Assembly (NCBI RefSeq): GCF_041435435.1
Contig: NZ_CP108494.1
Location: 248,001-312,000 of the forward strand
Reading direction: 5' to 3'
Origin: Streptomyces sp. NBC_01241
GTDB lineage: Bacteria > Actinomycetota > Actinomycetes > Streptomycetales > Streptomycetaceae
Length of the DNA stretch: 64,000 nucleotides
Both the position numbers and the translations under genes were made by a program. The notes under the pieces were generated by a model, which did not search any database, was not told the DNA's origin, and saw only the letters and a program-made list of their open reading frames with translations. Positions 1 through 8,235 of this stretch are shown here, one piece after another. Within the stretch, counting starts at the first letter, position 1, and every line of letters begins with the position of its first letter.

Positions 1-1
1 A

Positions 2-673
2 GGCAAGGGCCGCGTCGAACGCCAAGTGCTGATCGTCCGCGATCACGTTCTCTCCGGCCGGGCCTTCTCCTCCGTCGAGGAGATGGATGCCGCGTTTGCC
101 GCCTGGGTTCCGCAACGGCGGGCTCAGATCCACAAGACGCACCGCGAGGTGATCGGACATCGTGCTGCCCGGGACCACGCAGCTCTCAAGCCGCTGCCGC
201 CGACTCCCTTTCTGGTTGCCGAGCGCCATCTGCGGCCGGTCGGCAAGGACTGTCTGGTTGCCTTCGGCGGGAACCTCTACTCGGTCCCGGCCCGCAAGGT
301 CCGCCCCCGTCAGCTGGTGGAGATCAGGGCCACGAAGTCACAGGTCGTGCTGCATTCCACCGTCGCCGATTCCCGTGGGGAGACGTTGTTGGCCACTCAC
401 CCACGGGCTGTTGGACGCGGGGTCCGTGTCGTTGAGGAACAGCACTGGGATGGCCTGCCCACCGGCAAAGGGCGCCGGACCACCTCCGGCGATGTCTTGC
501 CCCGGCCGCGTCACGATCGCCCGCTGGGCGAGGAGAGCGGACCGCTGCAAGCCCTCCTCAACCGGGCTGCGGCGACCCGCATCGAGGTCGGCCGTCGGCC
601 TTTGTCCGTCTATGACGAACTGACCGGAACCCGCCCCTTCACCACCAACCGAGCGACGAAGGAACCGTCTTGA
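2..673 (+). CDS. istA: IS21-family transposase IstA, C-terminal part (runs off the left edge)
   Basis: The reading frame is open from base 2, so the start lies outside the window. The C-terminal residues match the part of IstA-type transposases that follows the DDE integrase core. This enzyme catalyses strand transfer of an IS21 element together with IstB. Its stop overlaps the TTG start of the next gene by 4 nt (TTGA, 670-673), the usual coupled istA-istB order. No catalytic acidic residues are visible because the N-terminal half is missing, so activity cannot be judged. Confidence 0.85.
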   Translation, partial: GKGRVERQVLIVRDHVLSGRAFSSVEEMDAAFAAWVPQRRAQIHKTHREVIGHRAARDHAALKPLPPTPFLVAERHLRPVGKDCLVAFGGNLYSVPARKVRPRQLVEIRATKSQVVLHSTVADSRGETLLATHPRAVGRGVRVVEEQHWDGLPTGKGRRTTSGDVLPRPRHDRPLGEESGPLQALLNRAAATRIEVGRRPLSVYDELTGTRPFTTNRATKEPS

Positions 674-1440
674 GTGAGCTGACCGGAAACCGCATCCGCA
701 CCACGGCGACCAAGCTCGGCCTGCCCCACCTGGCGGAAACCATCAACGAGTACACGCGGCGGGCGGACGAGGGAAAGATGGGCTACCTCGACTTCCTCGA
801 CCTGGTCCTCTCCGAGGAACTGGCCGTCCGCGACGACCGGCACTTCCGCCAGGGCCTGCGGCTCTCCCGGCTGCCGCACCACAAAACGCTGGATGAGTAC
901 GACTTCTCGTTCCAGCCCGAGCTCGACCCGCGCAAGGTCAAAGACCTGGCCACGCTGTCCTTCGTCGAAGCGAAGGCCAATGCTGCCCTGCTCGGGCCAC
1001 CTGGAGTCGGCAAGACCCACATCGCGATCGCACTGGCGGTCGCGGCCTGCCGGGCCGGATACTCGATCTACTTCACCAGCCTCGACGACATGGTCCGCAA
1101 CCTCAAAGCAGCCGAGGCGGCAGGGCGCCTGACCAGCAAGCTGGGCTCCTACCTGCGGCCGAGTGTCCTCGTGGTCGATGAAGTCGGCTACCAGCCCCTC
1201 GAACGCGCCGAGGCGAACCTGGTCTTCCAGGTCATCTCCAAGCGCTACGAAAAGGGCTCCATCATTCTCACCTCGAACAAGACCTTCAGCGAATGGGGCC
1301 AGGTCTTCGGCGACGAAGTCCTCGCCACCGCCATCCTCGACCGCCTCCTGCACCACTGCGAAGTCGTCGCCATCAACGGCCCCAGCTACCGGCTGAAGAA
1401 CCGCCTCAAGGCCATCGAGCGCGAGACAGAAGTCGCCTGA
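670..1440 (+). CDS. istB: IS21-family helper ATPase IstB
   Basis: A 256-residue AAA+ ATPase of normal IstB length. A Walker A motif GPPGVGKT lies at residues 109-116 and a Walker B stretch VLVVDE ends near residue 171. IstB helps IstA with target choice and strand transfer. The TTG start at 670 is chosen because it gives the canonical N-terminus and a 4-nt overlap with istA. The gene looks intact. I could not find a convincing right-hand inverted repeat of the element between 1441 and 1598. Confidence 0.93.
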   Translation: MSELTGNRIRTTATKLGLPHLAETINEYTRRADEGKMGYLDFLDLVLSEELAVRDDRHFRQGLRLSRLPHHKTLDEYDFSFQPELDPRKVKDLATLSFVEAKANAALLGPPGVGKTHIAIALAVAACRAGYSIYFTSLDDMVRNLKAAEAAGRLTSKLGSYLRPSVLVVDEVGYQPLERAEANLVFQVISKRYEKGSIILTSNKTFSEWGQVFGDEVLATAILDRLLHHCEVVAINGPSYRLKNRLKAIERETEVA

Positions 1441-1598
1441 TCCAGGAGCTCAAGCCGGGCCCAGTTCCTCGCCCGGCGGGATGAAAGCGTCGGCGCTGTC
1501 GGCATCGTCAACATGCCCGTGAGCATCCATCGTGATGGCCGTTGCCCGGCCCTGCGACGTGATCAGCCACGCGCGCACTATTCCGTGCCATGGCCGGC

Positions 1599-2210
1599 TC
1601 ACCGGATCTCCGCGCTGCCGCAGATGAAAGGGGTGTTCTGGAGGAGTTCCGGTGTGATGCGGACACCGGTCAGGTGCTCGGCAAGGGCGAACGCTGCTTC
1701 TGCGGCCAAGTGTTCCGCGGTGTCAGAGGTCTCGTTCCAGAACTGGAAGCCGCAGTGATGCATGGCCTCTAGGAGTTCGTCAGGGGTTGTTCCCCAGCGG
1801 CGGTCGGGCACTGCGGGCTCGAACGTCAGGCGACCGGCCGTGTCCTGGGCCCAGAGGAACGAGTCGAGGCCGTTGATGTTGACGAAGTGCGAGACCCAGC
1901 GGGTGCCCGCAGAAGCGGGCAGGGCTCTCTCTTCGGTGACGCCGATGTAGCCGACGGGCTCAATCAGCAGGGTCCAGTCCCCGACAGTGGTCATGGCGAT
2001 GAACTGCCGGGTGTTGTCCGAACGGTCCAGGAGCTCAAAGGCCGCGTCCACTATCGCCTCCACCCCGGTCTGGGAAGGCTCGCTCTGGCCTTCGAGGCGG
2101 GCAAGGACGTCCACAGGCGCCAGGTTGTGCACCAGCGTGAAGCAATACGCCTCCGCGAGGTCGGGGAAGCGCTCGTTGAGCCATACGTAGTCGGCAGCAG
2201 TTGCAGTCAT
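1599..2210 (-). CDS. DUF6461 family protein
   Basis: A 203-residue soluble protein. It resembles DUF6461 proteins, a paralogous Streptomyces family of unknown function, with an N-terminal FPDLAEAYC segment, a central ALPASAGTRWVSHFVN segment and a C-terminal ALAEHLTGVRITPELL segment. The start at 2210 is preferred over upstream in-frame starts because AAGGA lies 8 nt before it and family similarity begins there. It is a single gene between the IS21 element and a degraded region. The 32-bp repeat at 2411-2442 lies about 200 bp upstream. No enzyme motif is visible. Confidence 0.75.
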   Translation of the reverse strand: MTATAADYVWLNERFPDLAEAYCFTLVHNLAPVDVLARLEGQSEPSQTGVEAIVDAAFELLDRSDNTRQFIAMTTVGDWTLLIEPVGYIGVTEERALPASAGTRWVSHFVNINGLDSFLWAQDTAGRLTFEPAVPDRRWGTTPDELLEAMHHCGFQFWNETSDTAEHLAAEAAFALAEHLTGVRITPELLQNTPFICGSAEIR

Positions 2211-2410
2211 GGCCAAGATCCTTGCGCATGCCTCGGACATTGGCCGAGAGAAGTGGCGCGGTCTCGGCGCTGACGGGGCGACTCGCAACTTCCTACGGAT
2301 GACTGGGACGGCCGCTTGTTTGCCCACAGAAGAGCGGGACTGCCTACACATCACGGGGACCGGACCCCCATCATCTCGCACGGCAATGAGGGCCAGCCGG
2401 CGGCTACTTG

Positions 2411-2461
2411 CTCTGCACGTTCATCCGTACCTACCTCTGCACATACGCGAGTACGCCGACA
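2411..2461 (+). repeat. Site A: 8-bp direct repeats around a conserved 16-bp core
   Basis: CTCTGCAC occurs at 2411-2418 and again at 2435-2442, enclosing GTTCATCCGTACCTAC. The following bases, ending in ACGCCGACA at 2452-2460, also match the same position beside site C (49615-49665). The broken end of an aminoglycoside-phosphotransferase-like gene begins immediately to the right. It is likely an attachment or terminal site of a mobile unit; that role is inferred. Confidence 0.6.
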
Positions 2462-2516
2462 CCAGGGCCGAAGACCGGTGGGATGTCTGACTTACCAGCG
2501 GATTCCAGGCCTGACT
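2462..2516 (-). pseudogene. Interior fragment of the phosphotransferase gene, left of the IS
   Basis: Removing the IS at 2517-4158 and one copy of the ACT duplication makes this strand read in frame from the fragment at 4159-4600. It continues SGLESAGKSD, then PPVFGPG. Similarity to phosphotransferases stops just where the catalytic D-G-N segment would be expected. The sequence there changes into the site A repeat, so the gene was broken twice. Confidence 0.6.
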
Positions 2517-2679
2517 GAGTGGTGTGCATCGTGAAGTAGCAGGTCACGGGCCTGGTGTGCGTCGGTGTCGAGGCGCTCGTGCTGGTCGCGCGCGACAGTC
2601 TGCCGTGTAGATCGTCGGGCAGGGGGGTCTTCGCGGGTTCTGGTCCGTTACCGCCCGTGCGGCTCCTACGCTCCCGGGC

Positions 2680-3171
2680 ATGGTGGATCCTGAGGTGCGG
2701 GAACGGATCGCCGCGCGCCGCGCGGAACTGAACGGACTGGAAGAACAGCTGGTCAAGCGGCTGGACCAGGTGCGGGCCGAGCGGAACGAACTCGCCGTCG
2801 CCGAGCGGGTCCTGGCGCGGGTGAGCGAGCAGATCGCTGGGGAGCGAGCCGCCTCCGCGCCGGCGCCTGCGCCTGCGCCTGCGCCTGCGCCTGCGCCTGC
2901 GCCTGCGCGGGTGGCGGGGCGTGCGGTGCTGTTGGTTCCGCACCGCGGCGACAGCGTGGACGAGACCGCGCTACCCGGCGACTACCGCCGGATCCTGGTG
3001 ATCGTGCGGGCCGCCGGCGGTCCGGTGCAGGTGCGGGCGGTGGGCGAGGAGCTGGGCCTACAGGTGGAGGTGCGCGGGAAACTGGAGCCGCTGCGGGCGA
3101 AACTGGTCAAGCTCGCGGACCGCGGCTGGCTGCACAAACGCGGCGACGGGAAGTTCACCGCACGCCTGTAG
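2680..3171 (+). CDS. Coiled-coil plus winged-helix protein carried inside the IS
   Basis: A 163-residue protein of unknown function. Residues 1-60 are charged heptad-like helix rich in Arg, Glu and Leu (coiled coil). Residues about 60-76 are an Ala-Pro repeat. Residues about 95-163 look like a winged helix, with a VRAVGEEL helix and a terminal LVKLADRGWL element. The gene lies wholly between the inverted repeats, upstream of the transposase on the same strand. Two other genes in this window (18591-19013, 36886-37145) have the same plan and are coupled to IS5 transposases. A DNA-binding or regulatory partner of the transposase is my inference. Confidence 0.75.
   Translation: MVDPEVRERIAARRAELNGLEEQLVKRLDQVRAERNELAVAERVLARVSEQIAGERAASAPAPAPAPAPAPAPAPARVAGRAVLLVPHRGDSVDETALPGDYRRILVIVRAAGGPVQVRAVGEELGLQVEVRGKLEPLRAKLVKLADRGWLHKRGDGKFTARL
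2863..2904 (+). repeat. Hexanucleotide tandem repeat (GCGCCT)x7
   Basis: Seven perfect copies of GCGCCT lie inside the accessory gene and encode the Ala-Pro linker between its coiled coil and winged helix. Because the unit is a multiple of three, copy-number change would alter linker length without shifting the frame. Confidence 0.95.
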
Positions 3172-3216
3172 CCGTGCCACCGTAACTGGAAGGCCCCCGG
3201 CGGCAGTTGAGTTTGT

Positions 3217-4056
3217 GTGAAGAAAAACAACAGTCTTGCCGAGGGCCCCGACGGTCTTGTCTACACCGCCCGCCTGCCGCTGTCGAGCGCCACCTTGAAC
3301 TGGCTCGCCGACCTGATCCGCGGCCACTGCAAGAAGATCGGATCGCGGTGGCGGGCCCTGCCCGCAGGGAAGATCGCCGGCCTCGTGCTGGCCGTGCTGC
3401 GCTGTGACCAGCGGCCCGGCGACCTGGCCGGCGGGAACGGGGTGCACCGCACCACTGTGACCCGGTGGGTGCGGGAAGTCGTCGGGCTGCTGGCCGCCCG
3501 CGCCCCGCGCCTGGACCGCGCGCTCAAGAAGATCGCCCGATCGGGTGGCGGGGTGGTGCTGCTGGACGGCTCCCTGATCCGCACCCGCCGCCGCACCGGG
3601 ACCGAGAACCGCAAGAACTACTCCGGCAAGCACAAGTGCCACGGCCTGCTCGTGATCGCGCTCACCGACGACAAGGGACGCCTGGCCTGGGTGAGCGCGG
3701 TGAGGCCCGGACGCACCTCGGAGATCACCGCGTGCCGCCACGACAAACTGACCGCCCATCTGCGCGCGGCCGGCCTCGGAGCGATCGCAGACCTGGGCTT
3801 CGTCGGCCTCGACGACAGCGGCCCGGACGCCGACCCGGCTGTGATCACCGGCTACAAGGCTGCCCGCAACAAGCCACTGACCAGGGGACAGAAGCTGTCC
3901 AACAAGGCGCTGGCCGCGGTCCGGGCCCCGGTCGAACACGGCTTCGCGCACCTGAAGAACTGGCGCGTGCTCGGCAAGGTCCGCACCGACCCGAAGTGGG
4001 CGACCGCGCTGGTACGGGCCCTGCTGGTCCTTACGAACCGGGAAGTCGCCCGCTGA
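3217..4056 (+). CDS. IS5-like DDE transposase
   Basis: A 279-residue transposase of the DDE_Tnp_4 type. An N-terminal helix-turn-helix is followed by a catalytic core with candidate residues D117 (LLDGSLI), D192 (ADLGFVG) and E240 (VEHGFAHLK). The start is the GTG at 3217. It lies 45 bp downstream of the accessory gene within the same IS. A C-terminal relative survives as a fragment at 30138-30407. The gene looks intact. Confidence 0.9.
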   Translation: MKKNNSLAEGPDGLVYTARLPLSSATLNWLADLIRGHCKKIGSRWRALPAGKIAGLVLAVLRCDQRPGDLAGGNGVHRTTVTRWVREVVGLLAARAPRLDRALKKIARSGGGVVLLDGSLIRTRRRTGTENRKNYSGKHKCHGLLVIALTDDKGRLAWVSAVRPGRTSEITACRHDKLTAHLRAAGLGAIADLGFVGLDDSGPDADPAVITGYKAARNKPLTRGQKLSNKALAAVRAPVEHGFAHLKNWRVLGKVRTDPKWATALVRALLVLTNREVAR

Positions 4057-4158
4057 CCGACGATCTCCACCGAAGTCACCCGCCCACCACCAGCGTGAGC
4101 ACCTCGATACCGACGCACACCAGGCCCGTGACCTGCTACTTCACGATGCACACCACTC

Positions 4159-4600
4159 ACTGGGTGAGCCACGCCAGGCCCGCGTCCATAGCCCGGGACG
4201 CTCTGCCGCTGACCTGCGGATGCGCGTGTGTGCTCCAGGTGTGAACGTGGGCAATCAGTTCGCCTTGATGTCCAGGCCTGAGGGGGAGCTCGGTGAGCAC
4301 CCCCTCAGGCACCGCAGCATGAAGTGTGGTGACAGCTTCCGCCAGAGCCCTGAGCTGCCCGTCCGCGATGGGGCCACCACGCAGCGGCATGCCGTTCAGC
4401 CGCGACATCACCACCGTGGGCACCACAGCTGCGAGATCGGCATCCCTGGGCTCGGGGGCCAGGCCGGGAACGTATGCGTCGAGCAACTTCAGGGCGCGCC
4501 ACTCGCGCTCGCACCGCTCGCGATCTTCCCTCCGGAACCGCTTGATCACGCTGTCGGGACCCATCTCGATCGAATGGGTGCTCCATCGGTCAGAACTCAT
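4159..4600 (-). pseudogene. Aminoglycoside/choline-kinase-like phosphotransferase, 5' part, cut by the IS
   Basis: The N-terminal ~147 residues of a phosphotransferase of the aminoglycoside-phosphotransferase fold. DSVIKRFRREDRERCEREW and VPTVVMSRLNGMPLRG are typical N-lobe and hinge segments. The frame ends in the IS inverted repeat at 4158 and resumes at 2516 once the IS and one ACT copy are removed. The catalytic C-lobe is absent, so it cannot be active. The start at 4600 was chosen from similarity; no good ribosome-binding site precedes it. Confidence 0.75.
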
Positions 4601-4811
4601 GGGAAGAGATCCTGCCAGGCGCGAGCGCCAGGACCACTGCCCCATCAGGGTCTTCGGGGGCATGAGGGGGTTCGCCACCGATGCCATCAGCCTGGCGAAC
4701 AAGCCCTTTCCCGAGATCACCCAGACGAGCGACCAAAGCAGCCCCAACCCATCGTTGCGGACATGTAGTCTATGAGTCGTCGCAGTTCAGAGCCGATATC
4801 CGAGCTCCTGC

Positions 4812-5277
4812 GGTCGGTAAAGTCGACGAGCTCCACAACATCTCGCTGACCAGCCGCAACGGCGCTGAGGTCGCCGACACCCTCAAGTACTTCTCCGAGC
4901 GCATCCCCGCGACGTTCGTCTACGCCGGCATCAACGTCGAGCGGCTCCTGGCTGGCGTCCGCGGTGAGCAGATCGCCGGCCGCTTCACCCTCATCCGCAC
5001 CCACCCCTTCCCCTACGGACCCGAGTGGAAAGGCCTGGTCAGGACCCTGGAAGGCACGCTGGTCCTGCTCAAGCACGAACCGTTCAGCCTGATCCGCCTC
5101 GACCGCTTCCTCCACGAACGCTGCGGCGGCATGATCGGCTCCCTGTCCCACCAGATCCGCGGCGCCGCGATCGACGCGATCCTCACCGGCACCGAGGAAC
5201 TCACCAAGTACGGCCTGGAGGATGTTCCGCTCGACCTCGCCGCCTCGCCCAAGCCCCGCAGGCGGACCGCCCGGTGA
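4812..5277 (+). pseudogene. TniB-like transposition ATPase, C-terminal part
   Basis: Residues from VDELHNISL onward match TniB-type AAA+ proteins: a Walker B-like VDELHN, then ATFVYAGINVER and GRFTLIRTHPF. The Walker A half is missing and the upstream sequence does not continue the family. TniB activates a TnsB-type transposase and bridges it to TniQ. The stop overlaps the next gene by 4 nt (GTGA, 5274-5277). It is a remnant of a Tn7/Tn5053-like transposon, with TniQ next to it and a TnsA-like fragment at 8016-8211. Confidence 0.75.
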
Positions 5278-6068
5278 CCCCCGACATGGAGCCGGACCCC
5301 ACCGTCTCCCGCCTCCCGCGCCGAGTGCGGCCGCTGGACCGCGAAGGCGTCGAGGCCTTCATCGTCCGGCTCGCCCAGGCCAACCATCTCCAGCCCGCCT
5401 ACCTGCGGGACTACCTCTGCCCGCCGCCCCACCACCGCGGGAAACCGAGCTGGGGCCGGCTCGCCGCGGCAACCGGCCGTCACCCCGCCGCTCTGCGGGA
5501 AGCCCTCGAAGGCCCGGCGACACGATGCGCCGAGTGCGATGCCCCGCTCCCGCCGAAGGGGACCGCCGGCGGGAGCCCCCGGCGCCACTGCTCCGCCCGC
5601 TGCCGCCAACGCGCCCATCTGCGACGCACCATCGGCACCCCGACCTGCAGATACTGCGGGATCGAACTGCCCCGGACTCCGGGGAAGAGCACGCCGTCCT
5701 GGTGTTCCCCACGCTGCCGCCGGATGGCACACCGCCAAGGTGTCGAGCGGCCCCCCGAGCCGCCGGCCCCGACCGCCTCCCCGGCGAAGCTCTGCACGAA
5801 GTGCGGCGAGGTCATCCACCGCATCCCCGTGAGCCGCCGCGGCCCGGCGGGCTACTGCCAGCGATGCCGAGACCAGGACTACCTCCAACGCCAGCAGAAC
5901 CCCGCCCAACCTCCCGCCGGCCACAGCGTCCCCACGGGCCCGACATGCGGCTTCTGCCGAACCCTCATGGACTCGGCCTCAGCAGCCCGACGGTGGTGCT
6001 CGCACGCCTGTCGACAGGCCGCCTACCGAGCACGCAAGCTCGGCGAGATCCCCGAGCTAGGGCTGTGA
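5274..6068 (+). CDS. TniQ-like protein with four zinc ribbons
   Basis: A 264-residue protein. Residues about 12-60 match the TniQ N-terminus (LPRRVRPLDREGVEAFIVRL, then ANHLQPAYLR). Four cysteine knuckles follow: C85/C88/C106/C110, C125/C128/C144/C148, C174/C177/C195/C198 and C225/C228/C242/C246. TniQ proteins select targets for Tn7-like transposons, and four ribbons suggest nucleic-acid binding. The GTG start at 5274 overlaps the TniB stop. The last 12 bp overlap the convergent gene at 6057. The gene looks intact although its TniB partner is broken and no TnsB was found. Confidence 0.75.
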   Translation: MTPDMEPDPTVSRLPRRVRPLDREGVEAFIVRLAQANHLQPAYLRDYLCPPPHHRGKPSWGRLAAATGRHPAALREALEGPATRCAECDAPLPPKGTAGGSPRRHCSARCRQRAHLRRTIGTPTCRYCGIELPRTPGKSTPSWCSPRCRRMAHRQGVERPPEPPAPTASPAKLCTKCGEVIHRIPVSRRGPAGYCQRCRDQDYLQRQQNPAQPPAGHSVPTGPTCGFCRTLMDSASAARRWCSHACRQAAYRARKLGEIPELGL

Positions 6069-7568
6069 CAGGGCCTCCCGGACGGCGTCGATGCCGAGGG
6101 CCAGGTCCGCATGAAAGCTCTGGTGGAGGTCGAAGTCCCGGGTCATGTCGACGTAGTAGCCGTCCGGCAGGGTCGACTCGGCACGCGAGAGGTCGCTGTT
6201 CAGTCCGTCGAGCTGGTGGATCATCCGGTGGGTGTCGCTCAGGGACTGCCTGAGGGCCTCGGCGAGCGGGCCGCCGGACTGAGGGGAGATGGCCGCACCG
6301 GGCCGGTGCGACGCGCGCAGCGCCGCCCGCACCGCCGCGCGCCGGAACTGGGCCAGGGCGAGGGAGGCTTCGATCCCGTCGTAGGAGACCTCGTTCGTCC
6401 AGGGGTCGTCATCGGCGAGACCCGACGCCAGGAAGCCGACGCGTCGGGGGACGTCGAGGTCCTTCACCGCGTCGAACATCGGCGCGGCGAGCGCGGCGTC
6501 CTGGGCCAGTGCGACCGCGAACGCCCGGGCGTCCTCCCTCCGGAACTCGTCCCTGGTGGCCCGTGTCCCGGACCTCTCGGCCTCCTGCCGGAATCGCTCC
6601 ACCTGAAGGGCGAGCACCGCTCCGAGCCGTACAGCCGCCAGTTCGGCCGCGGGAAACCCGCCGAGCGCGGCCTCGCGGCCCTGTGCGTCGCACCGGGCGA
6701 GGCCGGCCGCGTACGCCCGTACTCCGGACGGCGCGGGCTCGGCGAACGAGTGCAGCACGGGTGCGCCGAAGGGCGGCACGGGGAGCGAGGAGCCGAGGTT
6801 CCACAGCGGCGGTCCGGGGGCGCGGCGAGCGGTGGCCCCGTCCGCACCAATGGAGCCACTCACCTCGTCCAGCCCGGCCCGCAGGTCGAGTACGGAATCC
6901 AGCGCGGTGGCCAGCTCGCCCAGCAGCTCCGCGAACCTGACGTCTGCCTCCGCGGCCCCCTCGGCCGCGCCAGCCCCATCGGCCTCCCCCGGCGCCTCGG
7001 CACCTCTGGCCTGCCGTGCCCCCGTCTCCGCTCCGAGCAGCTTGCCGACGTGGCGCAGGGTGCGGTGCACCTTCGGCATCGACAGGCCCAGCTCGTACCC
7101 GATCGCTCCCGGAGCACAGCCGGCCAACCGAAATGCGGTGACGTTGAGTTGACGCTCGTTCAACTCTCTCAGCGGGGCGAGCGCCACCACCGTCCGGGCC
7201 TGCACCAGGGCGTCGGTGCTGCCCTTCCCCAGGAGGGCTGGCACCGTCCCGTGCGCAGGGCGGAGCGCCCCGCAGCCGCCGCCGACGGTCATCCGGCACG
7301 TCCAGGCCCGCAGCGCCTGCGCGGTGACCACGGGGGTCCTGGTGTCCTTCGCGGCCCCGGCCGCGTTCGCGGCCCCGGCCGCGTTCGCGCCCAGCAGGTC
7401 CATCCACCGCCGGGCCACCGTCATCGAGTCCTGGGCGAGTCGCGCCGCCTCCACCAGGTCCGCGCCCCGCAGCAGCGACAGGGCGACGAGCGGCCCCGCG
7501 TGCGCCCGGTAATAGTCCCCGAACCCGACCCCACTGACGGACGCCGTATCCGCCGGATCTGTCGCCAT
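6057..7568 (-). CDS. Large sigma-factor-like regulator
   Basis: A 503-residue protein. The N-terminal FGDYYRAHAGPLVALSLL segment resembles sigma region 2. A segment around residues 115-175, RELNERQLNVTAFRLAG followed by GAIGYELGLSMPKVHRTL, resembles the region 4 helix-turn-helix. The remaining ~300 residues are a helical domain I do not recognise. The start at 7568 has GAGGAG 8 nt upstream. An 18-bp unit is repeated near 7345-7390 and encodes an Ala-Asn-Gly run. It may be a sigma/anti-sigma fusion or a degenerate sigma factor used as a regulator; this is inference. Confidence 0.65.
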   Translation of the reverse strand: MATDPADTASVSGVGFGDYYRAHAGPLVALSLLRGADLVEAARLAQDSMTVARRWMDLLGANAAGAANAAGAAKDTRTPVVTAQALRAWTCRMTVGGGCGALRPAHGTVPALLGKGSTDALVQARTVVALAPLRELNERQLNVTAFRLAGCAPGAIGYELGLSMPKVHRTLRHVGKLLGAETGARQARGAEAPGEADGAGAAEGAAEADVRFAELLGELATALDSVLDLRAGLDEVSGSIGADGATARRAPGPPLWNLGSSLPVPPFGAPVLHSFAEPAPSGVRAYAAGLARCDAQGREAALGGFPAAELAAVRLGAVLALQVERFRQEAERSGTRATRDEFRREDARAFAVALAQDAALAAPMFDAVKDLDVPRRVGFLASGLADDDPWTNEVSYDGIEASLALAQFRRAAVRAALRASHRPGAAISPQSGGPLAEALRQSLSDTHRMIHQLDGLNSDLSRAESTLPDGYYVDMTRDFDLHQSFHADLALGIDAVREALSQP

Positions 7569-8015
7569 TGACCCAACTCCTCTGCGCTTATAGTCACTTG
7601 TGTTTCCGTCGGAGTTCAAGGTAATGGTTCGACGCGCGGAGACGGACTGCCCCGCCCCACGCTCCGATGGCAAACGGGCAAGATCCGATGACAGAGGACA
7701 TTTCTACGGCTCCGAGAAATGGACATACGGGGATGTTTTCGAGGCGGCGTGACACCTTCCCCGGAGGGGCGTGACAGGGGGTGTCACGCTCACGCTCCGT
7801 ATATGAGACCCGGTCGGGAATGTCCTTTGACACTGAACATGGACCGATTGCCAGGGAAGTTGGACGACCACTACGTTCCTGCCATTGATGTTGGACCGAA
7901 AGGGCTGGGGACAGGGTGGGGGGGCTCCGGCTCTTTCGTACGGGGACGTCACGTTATTGGCCTTGAGCTGGACTTTCTTGAGTGTGGGCGTCGGCGGCGA
8001 CAGCCCTCGGGGCAG

Positions 8016-8211
8016 GCGTGGAGTGCGCCGTTCGAGGCCGTGGCGCCGGCCCGGGACTTCCGCTGGGCCAAAGACGGCGTGAGCTTCGCGGGCTGGCACT
8101 ACTGCGCGACAGCTCGGGACGACGTCGGCTACGAGACGTGGCTGGAGCGGGACCATCTGATCTTGATGGGCCGCGATCCGGAGGTGGTGGGGGTCACCTC
8201 GCAGCCGTTCT
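8016..8211 (+). pseudogene. TnsA-like transposase endonuclease fragment
   Basis: About 65 residues match the N-terminal part of TnsA-like endonuclease subunits found in Streptomyces: FRWAKDGVSFAGWHY, DVGYETWLERDHLIL and VGVTSQPF. TnsA cuts the 5' ends of Tn7-like transposons. The frame is open from 7719 but only this part resembles the family, and the rest of the nuclease core is missing. It lies 2 kb from the TniB/TniQ remnant and probably derives from a similar element. Confidence 0.6.
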
Positions 8212-8235
8212 GCGCCGGCAGGATGGCACTCGGCC

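Larger units (their letters stand above)
2517..4158 (+). mobile_element. IS5-like insertion sequence with ~70-bp inverted repeats and an accessory gene
   Basis: The left end begins GAGTGGTGTGCATCGTG at 2517 and the right end is its complement ending at 4158. The first 50 bp of the two ends are identical, and similarity continues to about 70 bp with a few mismatches. The target ACT is duplicated at 2514-2516 and 4159-4161. Fusing the flanks restores a phosphotransferase reading frame, which independently confirms the boundaries. The 1,642-bp element holds two genes in the same direction: a coiled-coil winged-helix protein and a DDE transposase. Confidence 0.85.

Noticed and set aside
2863..2904. 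Short tandem repeat considered as a CRISPR-like or VNTR regulatory array
   Set aside because: It is a perfect in-frame hexamer encoding an Ala-Pro linker, with no spacers.
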